A stretch of 64,000 nucleotides of DNA. Source: Sodiomyces alkalinus F11 (Eukaryota; Ascomycota; Sordariomycetes; Glomerellales; Plectosphaerellaceae). The translations under genes were made by a program, and so were the position numbers. This document shows positions 10,834 to 23,500 of this stretch, one piece after another. The stretch is from assembly GCF_003711515.1 (NCBI RefSeq), contig NW_021167082.1:2349691-2413690 (forward strand). The letters run 5' to 3'. The notes below the pieces were generated by a model. The model was given only the letters and a program-made list of their open reading frames with translations. It had not been told where the DNA came from and searched no databases. How positions within the stretch are numbered: the stretch's first letter is position 1; every line of letters starts with the position of its first letter.

Positions 10834-12546
10834 ATGAGTGCGAAAATGCCTAGAAATAGGCCTACTCCCACGCGTCCGGGGGAAAAGTCTGACGTGGCCC
10901 GTGCATCCACGCTGACAAAGTAGCAGGCCCAGCGGCGTAGAGCCGCACCCCCGACCTCCACCCAACCACAACGCCACAAACAGCAACCTACTAGCCATAA
11001 CGCTAGCCATAATAACGCCCCTAACGCTCCGAACGGCCCTAACGCCCCCAACGCCCCTAACGCCCCTAAGGGCCCTATAACTATAGAGGGCCTAGGGGAG
11101 GTTAATATACGTAATACCTCTATTATAGAGGATTTAACCCTCCCTACGCCTTATAATCCGAAAAGGCATCTTAGCCTTTCCACCCCTACACCTAGACGTT
11201 TCTCTAGGACCCGAATCGAATCCCCCTCGGATTCGGAAGCCGAAGGCGCCTTCGAAACGCCTACTAGGGGCCCCCCTACTTCTAGGGCCCCCCCTACTAA
11301 AAACCCGACCCTTTTAGGCTCTAAATAGGCTAAAAGGGTGCCTAGAATAGCTAAAACCCTTAGAGAAACCTCGGCTAAGCCCTAGAAGTCGACTAGTTCG
11401 GCTAGTAAGTCATAGGCGAAGAAACTACTCTAGCAGGCTCTTTAGCTAATTTAACAGGCCTATACCCTCGACCCTGCCCCTAAGATTAAGGCCGTAACCG
11501 GAGGGCTTAAATCTACCATCGACGGAACCCCGAACCCCTAGCCTCCCACATTCGAATAGAAGGTCGACGAACTAGCCTAGGCAGTTCGTAGGCTTACAAA
11601 ATAGCCTAAACCCCTTTATAGCGAAGCTGTAAAGGGGAAAAAAGACCCTACTCAGGCCCCTATTTTAGGAGCTTTAGCAGCTTTAGCACTATTAGCCCCT
11701 CTCCCTCCAGCATCCCTCCCAGCAGACCCTAACAAAGTCTTTAAGGTGATTCTACAGCCTACAGTAGGGGCAACGATTCCTAGAGATAACTTCGACCCCC
11801 TCGCGCTTCGGAACAAAATTAACAAGGCCCTAAAAACCCCTATAGTTACTGCTATTAGCCGGTCGACTAATAGGAACCTTATTTTAACCCCGTGGTCGAA
11901 ATTCAGTGTTTAATAGCTCCTAGACTCGCAGAATCAGTGGTTTAAAGAGCTAAACCTCCCTCTCCAGCCCCCCTAACCTATAGACAACTGGTTTAAGCTT
12001 ATTACTAAACAGGTGCCTTCCAAAGCCTTTAGGGGTGGCGATACCCCTCCTCCCGACCCTTCCGAGCTGCCGTAAAAGGCCCTAAACCGAAGCCTATAGC
12101 AGGGCCTAGGTCTAGAGGACCTAGCCACTAAAATCGGCACCTTTAATCCTATTAGGGTAATAGGGAAGCCTCGGTAGCTAGGGGCTCCAAACGCGTTTTA
12201 CGGCATAGTAGTTATTTCTATACCCTCTACTAGAAAACAGAAGTACTACCTAAAACAGGGGCTCTATATAGCCGGCCAGTGGCTAAAGGTCTATAAATAT
12301 AGGCCTATAACCCCTAGAACCCAGTATTCTAAATACTGGAAATTCGGGCATACACGAGGGACCTATAAAAGCCTAGTTTCCTGCCCTATCTATGCCGTTA
12401 AAGGCCACGGGGAGGAATACCACTACTATAACTAGCATAAAGAATACGGAGACTATAAGCATAAGACCTATAAGTGCTATAACTACAAGGGAGATCACCC
12501 CCCCTTTAGCAGAGACTATAAGGTCTTTCGAGCTATAAAACCCTGA
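10834..12546 (+). pseudogene. LINE-1 ORF1 (nucleic-acid-binding, CCHC knuckles), RIP-damaged
   Basis: One frame runs from an ATG at 10834 to a TGA at 12544 (571 codons including the stop) without a frameshift, interrupted mainly by TAG at likely Gln positions. Near the N-terminus are N-A-P tripeptide repeats (11014-11070). The C-terminus has zinc-knuckle remnants. At 12325-12366 the pattern is Tyr-x2-Tyr-x4-His-x4-Tyr where Cys is expected (TGT/TGC to TAT/TAC). Further Cys/Tyr/His clusters at about 12380-12510 look like two more knuckles. In LINEs ORF1 binds the element RNA and accompanies it to the target. The start is inferred; in the other copy (27997-29285) the same codon has become ATA. 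Confidence 0.82.
11014..11070 (+). repeat. Tandem 9-bp repeats encoding N-A-P units
   Basis: Repeats of the form 'aacgcccct' occur within ORF1 of LINE-1, with variants including a G replacing A in one unit. The other LINE-1 copy has the reverse complement at about 28915-28965. This is in-frame coding repeat, not telomeric sequence. Confidence 0.75.
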
Positions 12547-12589
12547 CTCTCTTTCTAGAAATATAGGGCCTTATAGTTCGGAAAATATC

Positions 12590-15500
12590 CGGTTTATTTA
12601 ACATAACGTCGATAAACAGGCCCCGGCGTAAAAGGCTATCCTAGAATAGGCTTTAGAGGCTTCGGCTGATATAGTCCTTATTCAGGAACCAGCCTACGTC
12701 TCGATACCAGAAGGGTGGTTTATTCGGAATCAGCCTGCTTTCTATACCGTCACACCTATATCCCAAAAAACCCAGTTTTTCCCTATTAAGCCTAGGGTCC
12801 TTACTTATATAAGAAAGGGCTCTAGTATCGATTTTTCATACCGCGACGACCTTCTAGACGATATAGACGCGCAGATTATAGACGTTTATTATCTATAGAC
12901 CTTTTATATTCTACACGTTTATAATCAAATAGAACAGGACCCCGAAAAAAAGGCCGAAGGCGGCCCCCTAGCCCTACCCCTTCTACCTCTTCCACTCCTA
13001 CCTATTCCACTTCTTCTTCTCTTTTCCCCTCCTTTTCAGGCCCTAGAAGCCGGCCCTGGACCGAGGATCGAGTACTTTAGAGCCTACAGGTCCCTAAGCC
13101 TACCCTTATTATAGGGGACTTCAACAGAAACCACTAGCAGTAGAACGGAGCTGCTACTAACCAAGCTTCTATTAAGGCCTAGGCCTCAGTAGACTAGTTA
13201 GATAGCCTCGGAGCTACCTATTTAGTGGCTTCTAAAGAAGTTAACCTAAATGGGGGGACCTTTTTTAAGTCTAATCTTCGCCAAGAGTCGATTATAGACC
13301 TAGCCTTTTACATGCCCGGCTTCGATCGCCTCCGCTTCGATAAATAGGGGTATATCAAAAACACTACTTCTTTACACCGCGCTATCCTCCTTTCGGCTAC
13401 TATTTTAGGCTGTAAAGGTCCTATAAACAGATCCCTCCCGCCGGCTTATAACTATAAGCTAGCAGACTAAGGCCTATTTTCTAGTACCCTAAAGAGCCTA
13501 GAACCTAGCCTTAACCGTGATATCTAATAGGCTATTAACGCCTCGGACTAGGACTCTTGAGGTCGCTCTCTCTTAGATACTATTACCCTAGCGCATTAGG
13601 CTTTAGTGCCTAAGCTAAGGGTAGTAAAGCGTTCGAAGCCGTTGTGGACTAAGGAGCTAAAATCCCTGCGAAAATTAACTAGTAGAGCTTTTAGGGTATT
13701 TAGAAAGACGTCTAAGAAAGGGGCCTCGGCTACCTACCTAGCGTCTTTAAAAACCTCCTGGCAAGAGGCAAGGAACGCCTATTACAGGGCGGTAAAAACA
13801 GCAAAAATCGACTACTAGGAGGCCTTCCTAGCCCACGCCGAAGGCCCTAAGACTTTTAAGGCCTATAACTATACGAAGAGCGGCCTTAACGCGAAAATCC
13901 CACTAATTTTAACGCCTACGAAATAGAAGGCCTACGCCTTCGAAGATCAATACAACGACCTACTTTAGACCCTTTTTCCAGTTCACTCCGCCACCGACGC
14001 CCTCAAAGCCCCTATATTTATAGGCCCTTCGGGGACCTAGGCCCCTCCTACCCTTCTAAAGGTCCCTAGAGGCTAACTAGATCACGCAGTAAGGGGCTTA
14101 GAAGACCGTGGGAGTGGCCTAGCCTATAGACTATAAAGCTATAACGTGCGAATTTAGAGCCGCTAAAGGGAAAGCCCCTAGACCTAACAGGATAGGTTTA
14201 AAACCGATCCAATAGGCCTATAAGGCAATTCCTGGGTCCTTTTTATAGGCTTACTTAGCACTCTTTTCCGCAGGGTACTACCCTACCTGCTGGAAAGAAG
14301 CCCTCGGGGTTATTCTACCGAAGCCAGGGAACAAGGACTATTCAGATCCTAAATCTTATAGGATTATAGCCCTTCTAAACTGCCTAGGTAAAGTACTTAA
14401 ACGGATTATAGCTACTAGGCTTAGCTTTCTAGCTAATACCCGCGACGGCCTTCTACACCCTAATTAAATTAAGGGTAAAAAATAACGCTCTACTATCGAT
14501 ACGGCCCTTCTCCTCCTCTATTATATCGAAAAACAGCGTAAATTACGCTAGAATCCTATACTTTCTACGCTATTTTTAGATATTAAAGGAGCCTTCGATC
14601 ACGTCGCCCGTCCCGCGCTACTCAGGACCCTTTAAGAACTATAACTACCCCCGAACCTAGTAAAATAGATAGCCTTTTTTACAGAAAACAGGCGTATCCA
14701 ACTAGCCTTCGAGGGGCAGGTCTAGCAGCCTATCCCCTAAATATAGGGGTTCTATAAGGCTCTCCGGTTTCCCCTATCCTATGTCTAATCTATATTAGGA
14801 AGGTTATAGCCGGACCGGATATTCGGGGGCTTTAGCTATCCTATATAGACGATTTTCAGCTATCCACAGCGTCTATATCGACTAGGAAAAACTATAAAAC
14901 CCTAGAAAAAGCCGTAGCCACCTTTTCGACGTAGCAACAGTCAACCAAGTCCTTTTCGACCACCAAAAAATAGAGCTTATTCACTTCCACTGAAGACACT
15001 CTACAGAAGATACTCCGGTTATTATAGGGGGGCACCTAGTTAAACCAGCGCTAGGTGCTATTAGGTGGCTTAGGGTCTGGTTTAATCCTAAGCTATCCTT
15101 TAAACCCCATATTGAAAAACGCCTAAACTCAGCTTCAGGGGCCCTAAACAGGCTACACAGGCTAGCTAGGTCGCAGAGAGGCCTTTCTTTTAAGGCCCTA
15201 CGGCAGCTATATATAGCCTGTATAGCCTCCTTACCTAACTTTAGCTCGCAGCTCTAGTAAGACCCTAAATCACTAAAAAAACAACTCGTGGACCGCCTAG
15301 AACGCCTACAATACTGCGCTCTAGTCAGGGCCCTAGGTGCGTTTAGGGGGGCCCCTTTACGGCCTCTAGAACTCGAAGCAGCGGTACCCCTAGCGGCGGT
15401 TAGGTTAGCTAGGTCTAATAGGCTTTATACCTTTAGAACCTTAAAATTCCTACCGAACCACCCTATTAGACACCAGCTCCTACCAAGCGAAAAGCAGGAA

Positions 15501-16660
15501 AACCTAGCCCTTCTTCAGAACCTACGGCCTACCAGACAGCTATATAGGCTAGGCCTAGAAACAGTGGCTTTAGTAGGTTAGTCTTAGGATATTAAGGATC
15601 CCTCGGCTAGGTGGAAGGCCCCCTAGGCCTCGGAACCTATAGCGGACCTAAGACCTTTTTTCCCACTTAAAGACCGGCCTTAAGCAGACACTAACCCTAG
15701 CCCTGGCCCTGGCCCTAATACCCTTAATCAGAAAACAGCCCACCTCGAAGCACTCGTTAAAATACAACAAGGCCTAGGGGAATAGGCCGCTATTTTCTAT
15801 ACCGACGGCTCCCTAGGCCACCCTACTATAGCCCCTAAAGGACCTTCGCAGGCTATAGCCGCTATAATATAGTGGACTAATACTGGAAGGCCCTGTAAAG
15901 CTATAGGCTTTAACCTAGGGACCGCTGCCGAAGTGCCAGACGCTAAATTATACGCTATTCTTCAGGCCGTTTACGCTGCCCTAGAATAGACGCCGAGGCC
16001 CCTAGAGTGCTAGATTTTTAGTGATTCCCAGGCGGCTATTCAGAAGCTTCAGCGCACTTCATAGTAGGCTATAGAAGCTAAAGACCTTATTTCACGCCTT
16101 AAGCAAGTAGGCACTTCGGTTTCTATATAGTAGTGCCCCTCGCACGTGGGGATAGAAAGGAACGAACTAGCGGATAAGGTGGCTAAAGGGGCGTTAAACC
16201 CCGAAAAAGCTACTAAATCCGTTAGCTTAGTTACCCTTAGCCACCTAAAACGCCGGGTAAATAAGGCCCTTATTCAAGACTAGAAAACCCTATGGAACTA
16301 CGAAGAGGAGGAGGAGATAAAAGGTAAATCGGTTCGATTAGGCCGCCTATATAGGCGACTAGTCCGCGATAACCTCCGTTTCTCCCGAAAGCCATTACTA
16401 ATATAAGGCCCTGGGCGGGTAAAATCGGCTTTTACGTAGTTAAAAACCGGCTTCGAATACCTAAAACCCCACTAAAAAAGGGCCTAAAACTACGCCGATA
16501 ACTGCTATTCCTGTCCCGGATCCCTTATACAGGATACAACACACCTTATTCTTTCCTGCCCTTTTTATAAGACGAACGAAAAGCCCTACAGAAAGCCCTA
16601 GCAGGTCTACCGCTATCTCTACCGCTATTATTCGGTACTAAAAAAGAAATACAGGCCCTA
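12590..16660 (+). pseudogene. LINE-1 ORF2 (endonuclease, RT, RNase H), frameshifted
   Basis: An APE-like endonuclease is readable from about 12650 (I-Q-E-P motif at about 12680) to a G-D-F-N motif near 13120. Reverse transcriptase follows, with an intact Y-I-D-D box at 14842-14853. RNase H comes last, with F-Y-T-D-G-S at 15795-15812, an S-D-S-Q motif near 16020 and the H-V-G-I-x-x-N-E-L-A-D signature at about 16143-16175. Reading frame changes between 12960 and 13100, in a low-complexity Pro/Ser-coding tract, and again between 14853 and 15018. Many TAG codons lie at Gln/Trp positions. The limits are approximate, since neither start nor stop can be fixed. ORF2 would have carried out target-primed reverse transcription. 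Confidence 0.85.
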
Positions 16661-16935
16661 CAGGCCTATCTTTTAGTCACTAAAATAGCTTCGGCGGAGT
16701 AGTATAGGGCGCAAACCACGATTCCTACGGTCTAGTTATTGTACTTTGGTTTTTTACCTATTAGGTTTATTAGGCAGATTATTACGGAGGATCCCCTTTA
16801 TTTATTACTATTACTACGCTGTTTACTGTACCTAGCTTCTGACAGCCTTTAACCCTCAGGGCGATAGGCGCCGCGCCATAGCTTTAGGGCTGCATACGCG
16901 TAATAAATTAAAAAAAGAAAAAAAGTCTATCGCGA

Positions 16936-18863
16936 CGATAATCCTATAGGTGGACCCGAGAGTTATCTTTGTTTATCCTTCTATAATCTAGGATACCGGG
17001 ACCGAGGACCCCTCGGGGACCTAACTAGGTCCTAAGAGGGACCGATCTAAAACGTTAATATCGGCGCCTCCGTTAAGGAGAGCCGACGTCTACACCTATT
17101 CTCTACCTCGGCGAAGGGAAACGCGTGCCTTTACCGGTGTAGTGGTGCTAAAGGGGGTTACTTAAGGTGGGTATTATCCCTAGGGCACCTTACCCGTGAT
17201 ACGGCCGACCGTAGGACGCGATATAGATACCCGTTAGGTATTTGGGTTACTATTACTCGAGCGTTGCTTGGTATAAGGGCTAGGGCATATAGTAGTATAG
17301 TGCCCCTTTTAGTTATAGTTATAGTAAGTAATAGAATCAAGGTACGATAACGGTCTAGGGCGTATAGGGTAACTAGGAGCGGGAGCGGGAATAGAAGCAG
17401 GGGTAGGAGCAGGGGCATAAGTTGGGCTAGGGGCACGCGAGCGGTAGCGGCGTTATTAGGTAGCGGACTAAAAGTCTATCCAAGCGCCCGCTAGCTTATT
17501 AGTAACGGTTAAGGCCTTAGCCCTATAATAGGCCGGGGCTAGGTCCTGATAATCCTTAAGGACCCCTATAGATACTATATAGTCCTGGATAAGTAGGAGC
17601 ACCCTCGTTAACATTATCTAAATCCTCCACTAGTCTAAGAGCTTGCCCGGCAGTTCTGACTCCAGGGCTTCCTACCGTTATATAAACTTAGCGTAGGACT
17701 CGCCCTCTTTTTAGGATAAGATAGACTCGCTCTATATCTGCACCGCTACCTCTTATAGGCGGGTATTGTTATTATCGACCTATTAGAATAACTAGGCCTA
17801 TAAGGCAGCCTAGCTAACTCTATCAGAGTCACTATTATACTTATACCATAGTTTAGCCTACTAGTATTCCTTAAGGTAATAGAGGAGGTATAATATAACG
17901 AAGTAATTCTTTATAGCGTCCGTGGGAAAGGATTAAGAATCTAGGTTAAACCGTTAGTTAGTCTCCTAAATAAACGTGCGATACTTAACCCAGGATACGC
18001 TATTCTATCTAGGTAGGGGGAAATTAAACTTAGCTTAGGTGGCGGACCCGTGTATAGAAGACGTTATAGACACGTTATAGATATACTAGAAACCCGTTAA
18101 GGTCGTGATAATACGGCGCCGGGGTTCGGCTATACGGCGGTAAGTGATATCGGTCGGGTTAGGATTAATAGCGGCGGCGACGGTAGCAGTAGCGGCGGTA
18201 GTATCCGCCTCTAGCTTAGTAAGGTACGCGAGCTTACGCTTACGGTAGTTCTATACCTCTATCTATTTAACGCGTTCGTCGAATTATTCATCCGTTAGTA
18301 TAGCTAGGTTAACGTCTATGTACGGGGGCAGATTAGGGTTATACGCCTATCCCGACGTGGTTATAGGAGGAATAGGGATAATAATAGGGGTAAAGGCAGG
18401 AGCAGAGGTAATACTAGCGATAGGAGCAGGTATAAGGACAGGAATAGGTGCCGGTGCGGTGGTAGAGGTAGGAGTAGTATTAGTTCCCGGCGTATTCTTA
18501 TCGTGTTCCTCGTCGGTGTCTTCTATAAAGGCGGTCTCGCTATTACAGAGCTATCGCTTAAACTAACCAATAGCCTTATTAATATTAAAGGTAGGATCGT
18601 TTATTTCGTGATAGTTAGATATCTTAGTAACTCTCCTTAATGGTCTTCGCGCCCTTAGAGGGTAAAGCGATTAAAATATTAAATAGGTACTCGTAAAGAG
18701 CGAAAAGGTAGGGTTAAGTAAGGAACCAGGTATAACCACGATAGGATTATAATAGGGTTAGAATATAGGTATAGCTAAAGACTTAGATTAATCGCTAGGC
18801 GCGTCTGGACCCCTGTGGGTTCACACTAGGGACCCATTATGACCACTGCTGCAGGTACCTGAT
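16936..18863 (-). mobile_element. Gypsy-1, 5' segment (gag region)
   Basis: Continues Gypsy-1 after the LINE-1 insertion and is collinear with 24790-26913 of Gypsy-2. Reverse translation around 17400-17900 gives a gag-like stretch rich in Leu/Glu/Lys, followed toward pol by a Pro/Ala-rich linker. The 18318-18566 open frame on the plus strand is antisense noise. Homology with Gypsy-2 stops at 18863 in 'gcaggtacctgat'. Read on the reverse strand, this resembles a retroviral-type primer-binding site, but no LTR follows. Confidence 0.75.
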
Positions 18864-19814
18864 GTATACTACGCCTATAAGTCCTTACTTAATCCGCGAT
18901 ATCGTATACTAACGACTTATAGTCTTAATTAATTAAATAACTAACTTTTATCTTATAAGTGCTTCTAAACCTATCTCTGGTCTATAATACCGGCTAACCA
19001 CGCGATGTAGTGTAGTTACTATACCTTCCTAAAAAGATAATAATACACGCGCCGCTACTTCCGCGAGTATAACACGAGCCTCTAAGAGGCTTAAGACCAC
19101 GGCTACGGTATTAACCTTATAGTCCGCTAGGTAGTCTACTCCGTAACCGGCTATATAACCTGCCTTATTATAGGTTATTACTTTAGCTACGCTAGAGCCT
19201 CCTACTCCTACCGTGGTTGCGTTATTTTCGACTGCTACGCCGTCGGTTACTCTATGCTAGAGGGTACCGGATATCGGTATAGGCGGGGATCTAAGGGCCC
19301 CCTATATACGTGATACGGGTAAGTTAGTGATAATTCACTTTAGGGAGAAGACGTATACTATGAAGGCCGAGATACACCGACACGCCGATAACAATCGGCG
19401 TATACATAAGTGCTACTATTACTCTAAGCATAATAGTCTGAAGTGCTGCGTAGTAAGTCCTATATCTTTATTATCTCTATACTTCTTTATCTTTCTTTAT
19501 ACCTTTTAATTATCCTTATAGCCCCTCCCTTTATAGACTACTCCGTGGGCCTAGGTATTCTAACATATGTAGTAGCTTCCTATCGCTAGTAAGAACGCTA
19601 CCGAGTAGCTTTAAAAGGTATTAGTTATCGTTATCGAGGCGGGTGGCCTAAATAAGAGTCGCCGTGTGAGTGTTATTAACTGTATCCCTTCGTTAATTAT
19701 ATACTTCTATTAGTCCTGCATAGTACCCCTAGTAATTCTCTATAGTACTAGGCTATAGTAGCTTAGTGCTAAGTTATCCTTAGAGAGGCGCTGGATTAAG
19801 CGACGCTAAAGGTT
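18864..19814. other. Unassigned tract between Gypsy-1 and Gypsy-2
   Basis: TA-rich RIP-type sequence with no domain I recognise. A 60-codon open frame at 19327-19509 has no recognisable motif beyond two Cys clusters and may be chance. The tract could belong to the same unknown unit as the reading frame that follows, or be an unrecognised 3' part of Gypsy-2 lying beyond the window start in Gypsy-1. Confidence 0.4.
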
Positions 19815-20558
19815 AACCGGTCGGCTGCCGAGGATACTATAGCTACTCGGCATTAGGCTAAGGAAGTTACCGACGCCCGTTAAAAAATAGCGGAAGATAT
19901 CCATAAGAGGCTTAATAGTATAGAGTCGCTCCTTAAGTAACTTATCGGGCTATAGTAGTAGCGTTTTACTATTAAGTAGAAACGCCTCGATATTAAATAA
20001 TAACGCCTTATTTTGCACGGGCGCGGTCTTACGGCCTAGGAGCGGACAGCTATTACCTTCGAGTAGATAGCTGCTCTTTACCTAGCCTAGGCTTAGGCCT
20101 AAGAAGACCTGCCTGCACCCTTAGAGTCTACCTTAGGCCCCGCGGGGGTTAGCTTTATAGGTGACGATATATTTAGTAACGGTAGTCCTGCGTAACTTTA
20201 AGGCTCGCTGTCGGGGGTTACGATACCGTAAGGCCCGTAGGGTCTCCCGGATCCTTATAAAGTGCCCGATAATAACGATATAGTGCCGGCCTTATTAGTG
20301 AAGAAGGAGAAGAAGGCTCTAACGCCCTTAACTCCTTTATTAGGGAAGAAGAAGAAGAAGTAGAAGGCGAAAACGCTTTTATCTTTTCGGCCTTTAATAC
20401 TATCCGCGGGTAGTGGGTAAAAGGGGGGAACGGCGGCTACTACTACGGGGAAGAGCTAGGTATATATAGAGGATAATAGTAATAAAGTGGCTAGGCGGGA
20501 GCCTACCCCTCTAGATAACGAGTTCGTGGGGTTTAGGGATATCCTTTCGGGGGTATGA
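19815..20558 (+). pseudogene. Unknown RIP-scarred reading frame, 247 codons
   Basis: From about 19815 to a TGA at 20556-20558 one frame persists without a shift. Every interruption is TAA or TAG, many next to Gln-like contexts, while TGA occurs only at the end. That pattern fits a former coding sequence mutated by CpA to TpA. The N-terminal half resembles a helical/coiled-coil segment (Leu, Lys, Arg, many presumed Gln). The C-terminal half has lysine runs near 20305-20360. No catalytic motif is visible and I do not recognise the family. It could be the C-terminus of a transposase-type protein, an extra ORF of a retroelement, or a captured gene. The upstream limit is unknown. Confidence 0.45.
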
Positions 20559-20580
20559 CTATAGTATATATAAAGGAACG

Positions 20581-23500
20581 GTTATTTTTTCTTTAGGTTT
20601 TTTACTATCCTTCGCGTTAGGTCTTTTTTCTTTTTCTTTTTAACTAGCTTTAGGGTATTCCAATCGTAACCCTAATAGTCCTAACTATACTTTTCTTATA
20701 ATATAATCGTGTCTTTATTATAACGGTTAATTAAGGGAAAGGTAGGGCTTAAGGCGATAAGCTATTACACTAAAGGAAGAAGAACGGGTTTTAGGGACGT
20801 TATGCCCGAAAAAGGAATAGAGGTTGGAAACAGAACGCCTAAAATAGAAGAATAGAGGTTAAGAATAGAACGCTTAAAAGGAAGAAGATAGTAACCGAGG
20901 CGATAACGCCTATATAGTCCCCGTCTAGATTAAGGGGGGGTCCCTGCCTAAGAATTTATCTCCACGGCCCACTAAAGGGTTTTTCTAGATTAATATAGCC
21001 GATACGTAGGCCCTTGTCTTTATTAGGTCCCCTACGGGGATAGTATATAAACCTATTTAGTTCCTAGTAAGTCATATTATCCTTAAGAAGGGAGGGATAC
21101 GTGATAATACCCTTACGTTATCTCTATAGGGGCCTTATTAGGAATAGTATATAACCCTATATAGTTCCCCGAGAGGGAGAGCCTTGACCTAAAATAATTA
21201 TTACCGAGTTTATCGGGTATATTCTGCTTTGGCTCCTAGGTGTTCTCCTTATTACTATAGCCGGCCTATTTAATTAGGTATTAACGTCGCTTGCCCTGAT
21301 ATCGATAGTCTAGGATACCTTCGACCTTATACTTATCCGAATCCGGTTCGACGTCGATTATAGGTGGTTCCGGTTATAACCTATCACGGGACCTCTATAG
21401 TTCTAGAAAGAAGACCGGGAAGACGTTATAAATCCTTGATCCTTTAGTAGTTCTAATTAGTAGGCCAGGCTATATATACTAATAACCTTAGTTACCTTAT
21501 ACGGGCCGATAAACCTATCGCTAAGCTTTTTGAAAGGGCTTTTCTATCGGATATTCTTCGTAGATAGTAAGACGTATTTATCTATATTGAAGGAGCGCTA
21601 GACATAGCTGTTATTATAATACCGTTTATAGAAGGCCTACGCCCTTTTAATAACATCCGAAATAGACCTGCGCTAGGCTATAAGATATTCCGTATAGGGC
21701 TCGGCTTCGCCGGTATAAACCTCGCCTACCCTTAGGAGCTATACATTATCGGGTCCCCTTAGGTTATATTCTATTAGCGTATCGGATAGGGTATAACGTA
21801 TTATAGAATACTATATTGTATTATAGGTGAGTTCCGCTAATAGTAACCGGTTAACCTCGTTATCCTATTCCTGCGAATAGAATACATATAGGTAATACTC
21901 AAGGTTCTGGTTTTATCGCTCCGTCTATTTATCCATCCACGGGTGCTACGCTATAGATAGCCGTTATATAGTACCGAGGTAGCGATATAAAGGTACCTAA
22001 AAACGGCTTATAAATAACAAGCCTCGGTCTAATATAATACCGTTAGGCAGGCCGAAAGTGCGAAAAACGTGATACTATAAAAACTTAGTAAGTCCTTCTA
22101 CTATTAGGCCACTGCTTAAGGGGATTTAAATCGAGTACTTTATTAGGCGGTATACTACTATAAGGACAGTATCCCGTTTTCTGTCTGTAGTCGCGCTATA
22201 TATCAGCGGTAGGCCCGTGATAAAGTTAATGGATATCCTTATAAAGGGGCGCTAGGGTACTAGGAGACTCGTCAGCTCGCTATAAGACTTATAGTGCCGC
22301 GGCTTAGTACGCTAATAGATAGTATAGGTAGGTATAGACTACCGGATATCCCTAGGTAAATAATCCTAAAAGTAGAAGTCCGAAATCCTCTTAATAGTCC
22401 TTATAACGCTATAGTGCCCTACGGTGAGTCCGTTATAGAAATACTGTAGGACCTTTTAATAAAGACCAGAGTGGTCAAGTATAAAAGCGCGATTCTTAAA
22501 ACGAAGGATGCTACCACTCCTAGACTAATGTCCGTATATAGTATTGTTACCGTGGGCCTTACGCTATCTAGTACAAAAATAGTTATCCGCTTACGCCTCT
22601 ACCACCTCTTCTAGTAAGGCAGGGGAATTAAGAGCCGGAAAAACAGCGGTAGTACGGGAACCACGCTAGTTCCCGATAAGGGCTAAAATACAGCGCCTCG
22701 AAAAAGACTCTAAGCCAGGAAAAAGGTTATCCGCTTACGTTTTTACTTCATTTTCCGGTAAGATAGGAGGAGCAGGAATACCATGGGTACTATTCTGAGT
22801 CCTATATAGGCCTAAGGCAAAACGCTTCAAAATAGACTCTATAGAGGAAGAATAATCATCTGCTTAAGCCTCTGCCACCTCTTACAGTAAGGCGGGGCAA
22901 TTAAAAGCGGGAAAATCAGAATAGGGGGTACTACGGAAACTATAATAGTTCCCGATATACCCTATGATAAAACGCTTCGAAAAAGACTCTACCGCCTTAG
23001 CCCGGTTAGTAACTAGGGCGTGCTTATAGGACGTATATTAGGGCTTCCTTAATAACCTATCCGCGGGGTTAAACGTCCCCGGGTGGTGCTGAATCTTAAA
23101 ATTAAACGAGGCGAGCTCCTTAAGCCACCATGCATGCTGCCCCTTAAGCTTCGACTTATCTAGTAGGTGGCGATAGTTTAGGTGGTCTATTAGAACTATA
23201 ATAGGGCTCTGATTATAAGCTATATAGTGACGCTATATACGAAAAGACTCGATAATAGCTACAAGCTTAGAGTCGGGCGTACTATAATAAGCTCGGCTTC
23301 ACGTAGCTTACGGGATATAAACGCTATAGGGCGTAATAAGCTATCCTCGAGTTAACTAATGATGGCATTAATAGTAAAGGCAGACGTATCAGGTTTAATA
23401 CGTATAGGTAGGGCGGGGTTAAAATACTATAGGATCAGTGCCTTCTGAAATAGTAGCTTTATTTCCTTAAACGCGGCCTAGGCCTGTTAGGAAAGGATAA

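Larger units (their letters stand above)
10686..16924 (+). mobile_element. LINE-1, full-length Tad-like non-LTR retrotransposon
   Basis: A 6.2-kb non-LTR element with an 11-bp target duplication 'gtctatcgcga' at 10675-10685 and 16925-16935 and an A-rich tail (about 16901-16924). ORF1 encodes a protein with CCHC-type knuckles. ORF2 encodes an APE-type endonuclease, reverse transcriptase and a C-terminal RNase H, the arrangement of the fungal Tad clade. It keeps more CA/TG dinucleotides than the copia and Gypsy elements around it, which suggests a later insertion or fewer RIP cycles. It is still dead: ORF1 has in-frame stops, and ORF2 has stops and at least two frame changes. Confidence 0.92.

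Noticed and set aside
11014..11070. Telomere-like CCCTAACGCCCCTAACG repeats
   Set aside because: They are in frame with LINE-1 ORF1 and encode N-A-P repeats; the spacing is 9 bp and the other LINE-1 copy has them at the same place.
13606..13818. 70-codon Lys/Arg-rich frame as a separate protein
   Set aside because: It is in frame with LINE-1 ORF2 between endonuclease and RT and is only the longest stop-free piece of it.
19815..20558. Alternative genetic code or TAG/TAA read-through
   Set aside because: The SWI3/RSC8 gene uses the standard code with normal Gln codons; TAG/TAA only fill element frames at CpA sites, as RIP predicts.
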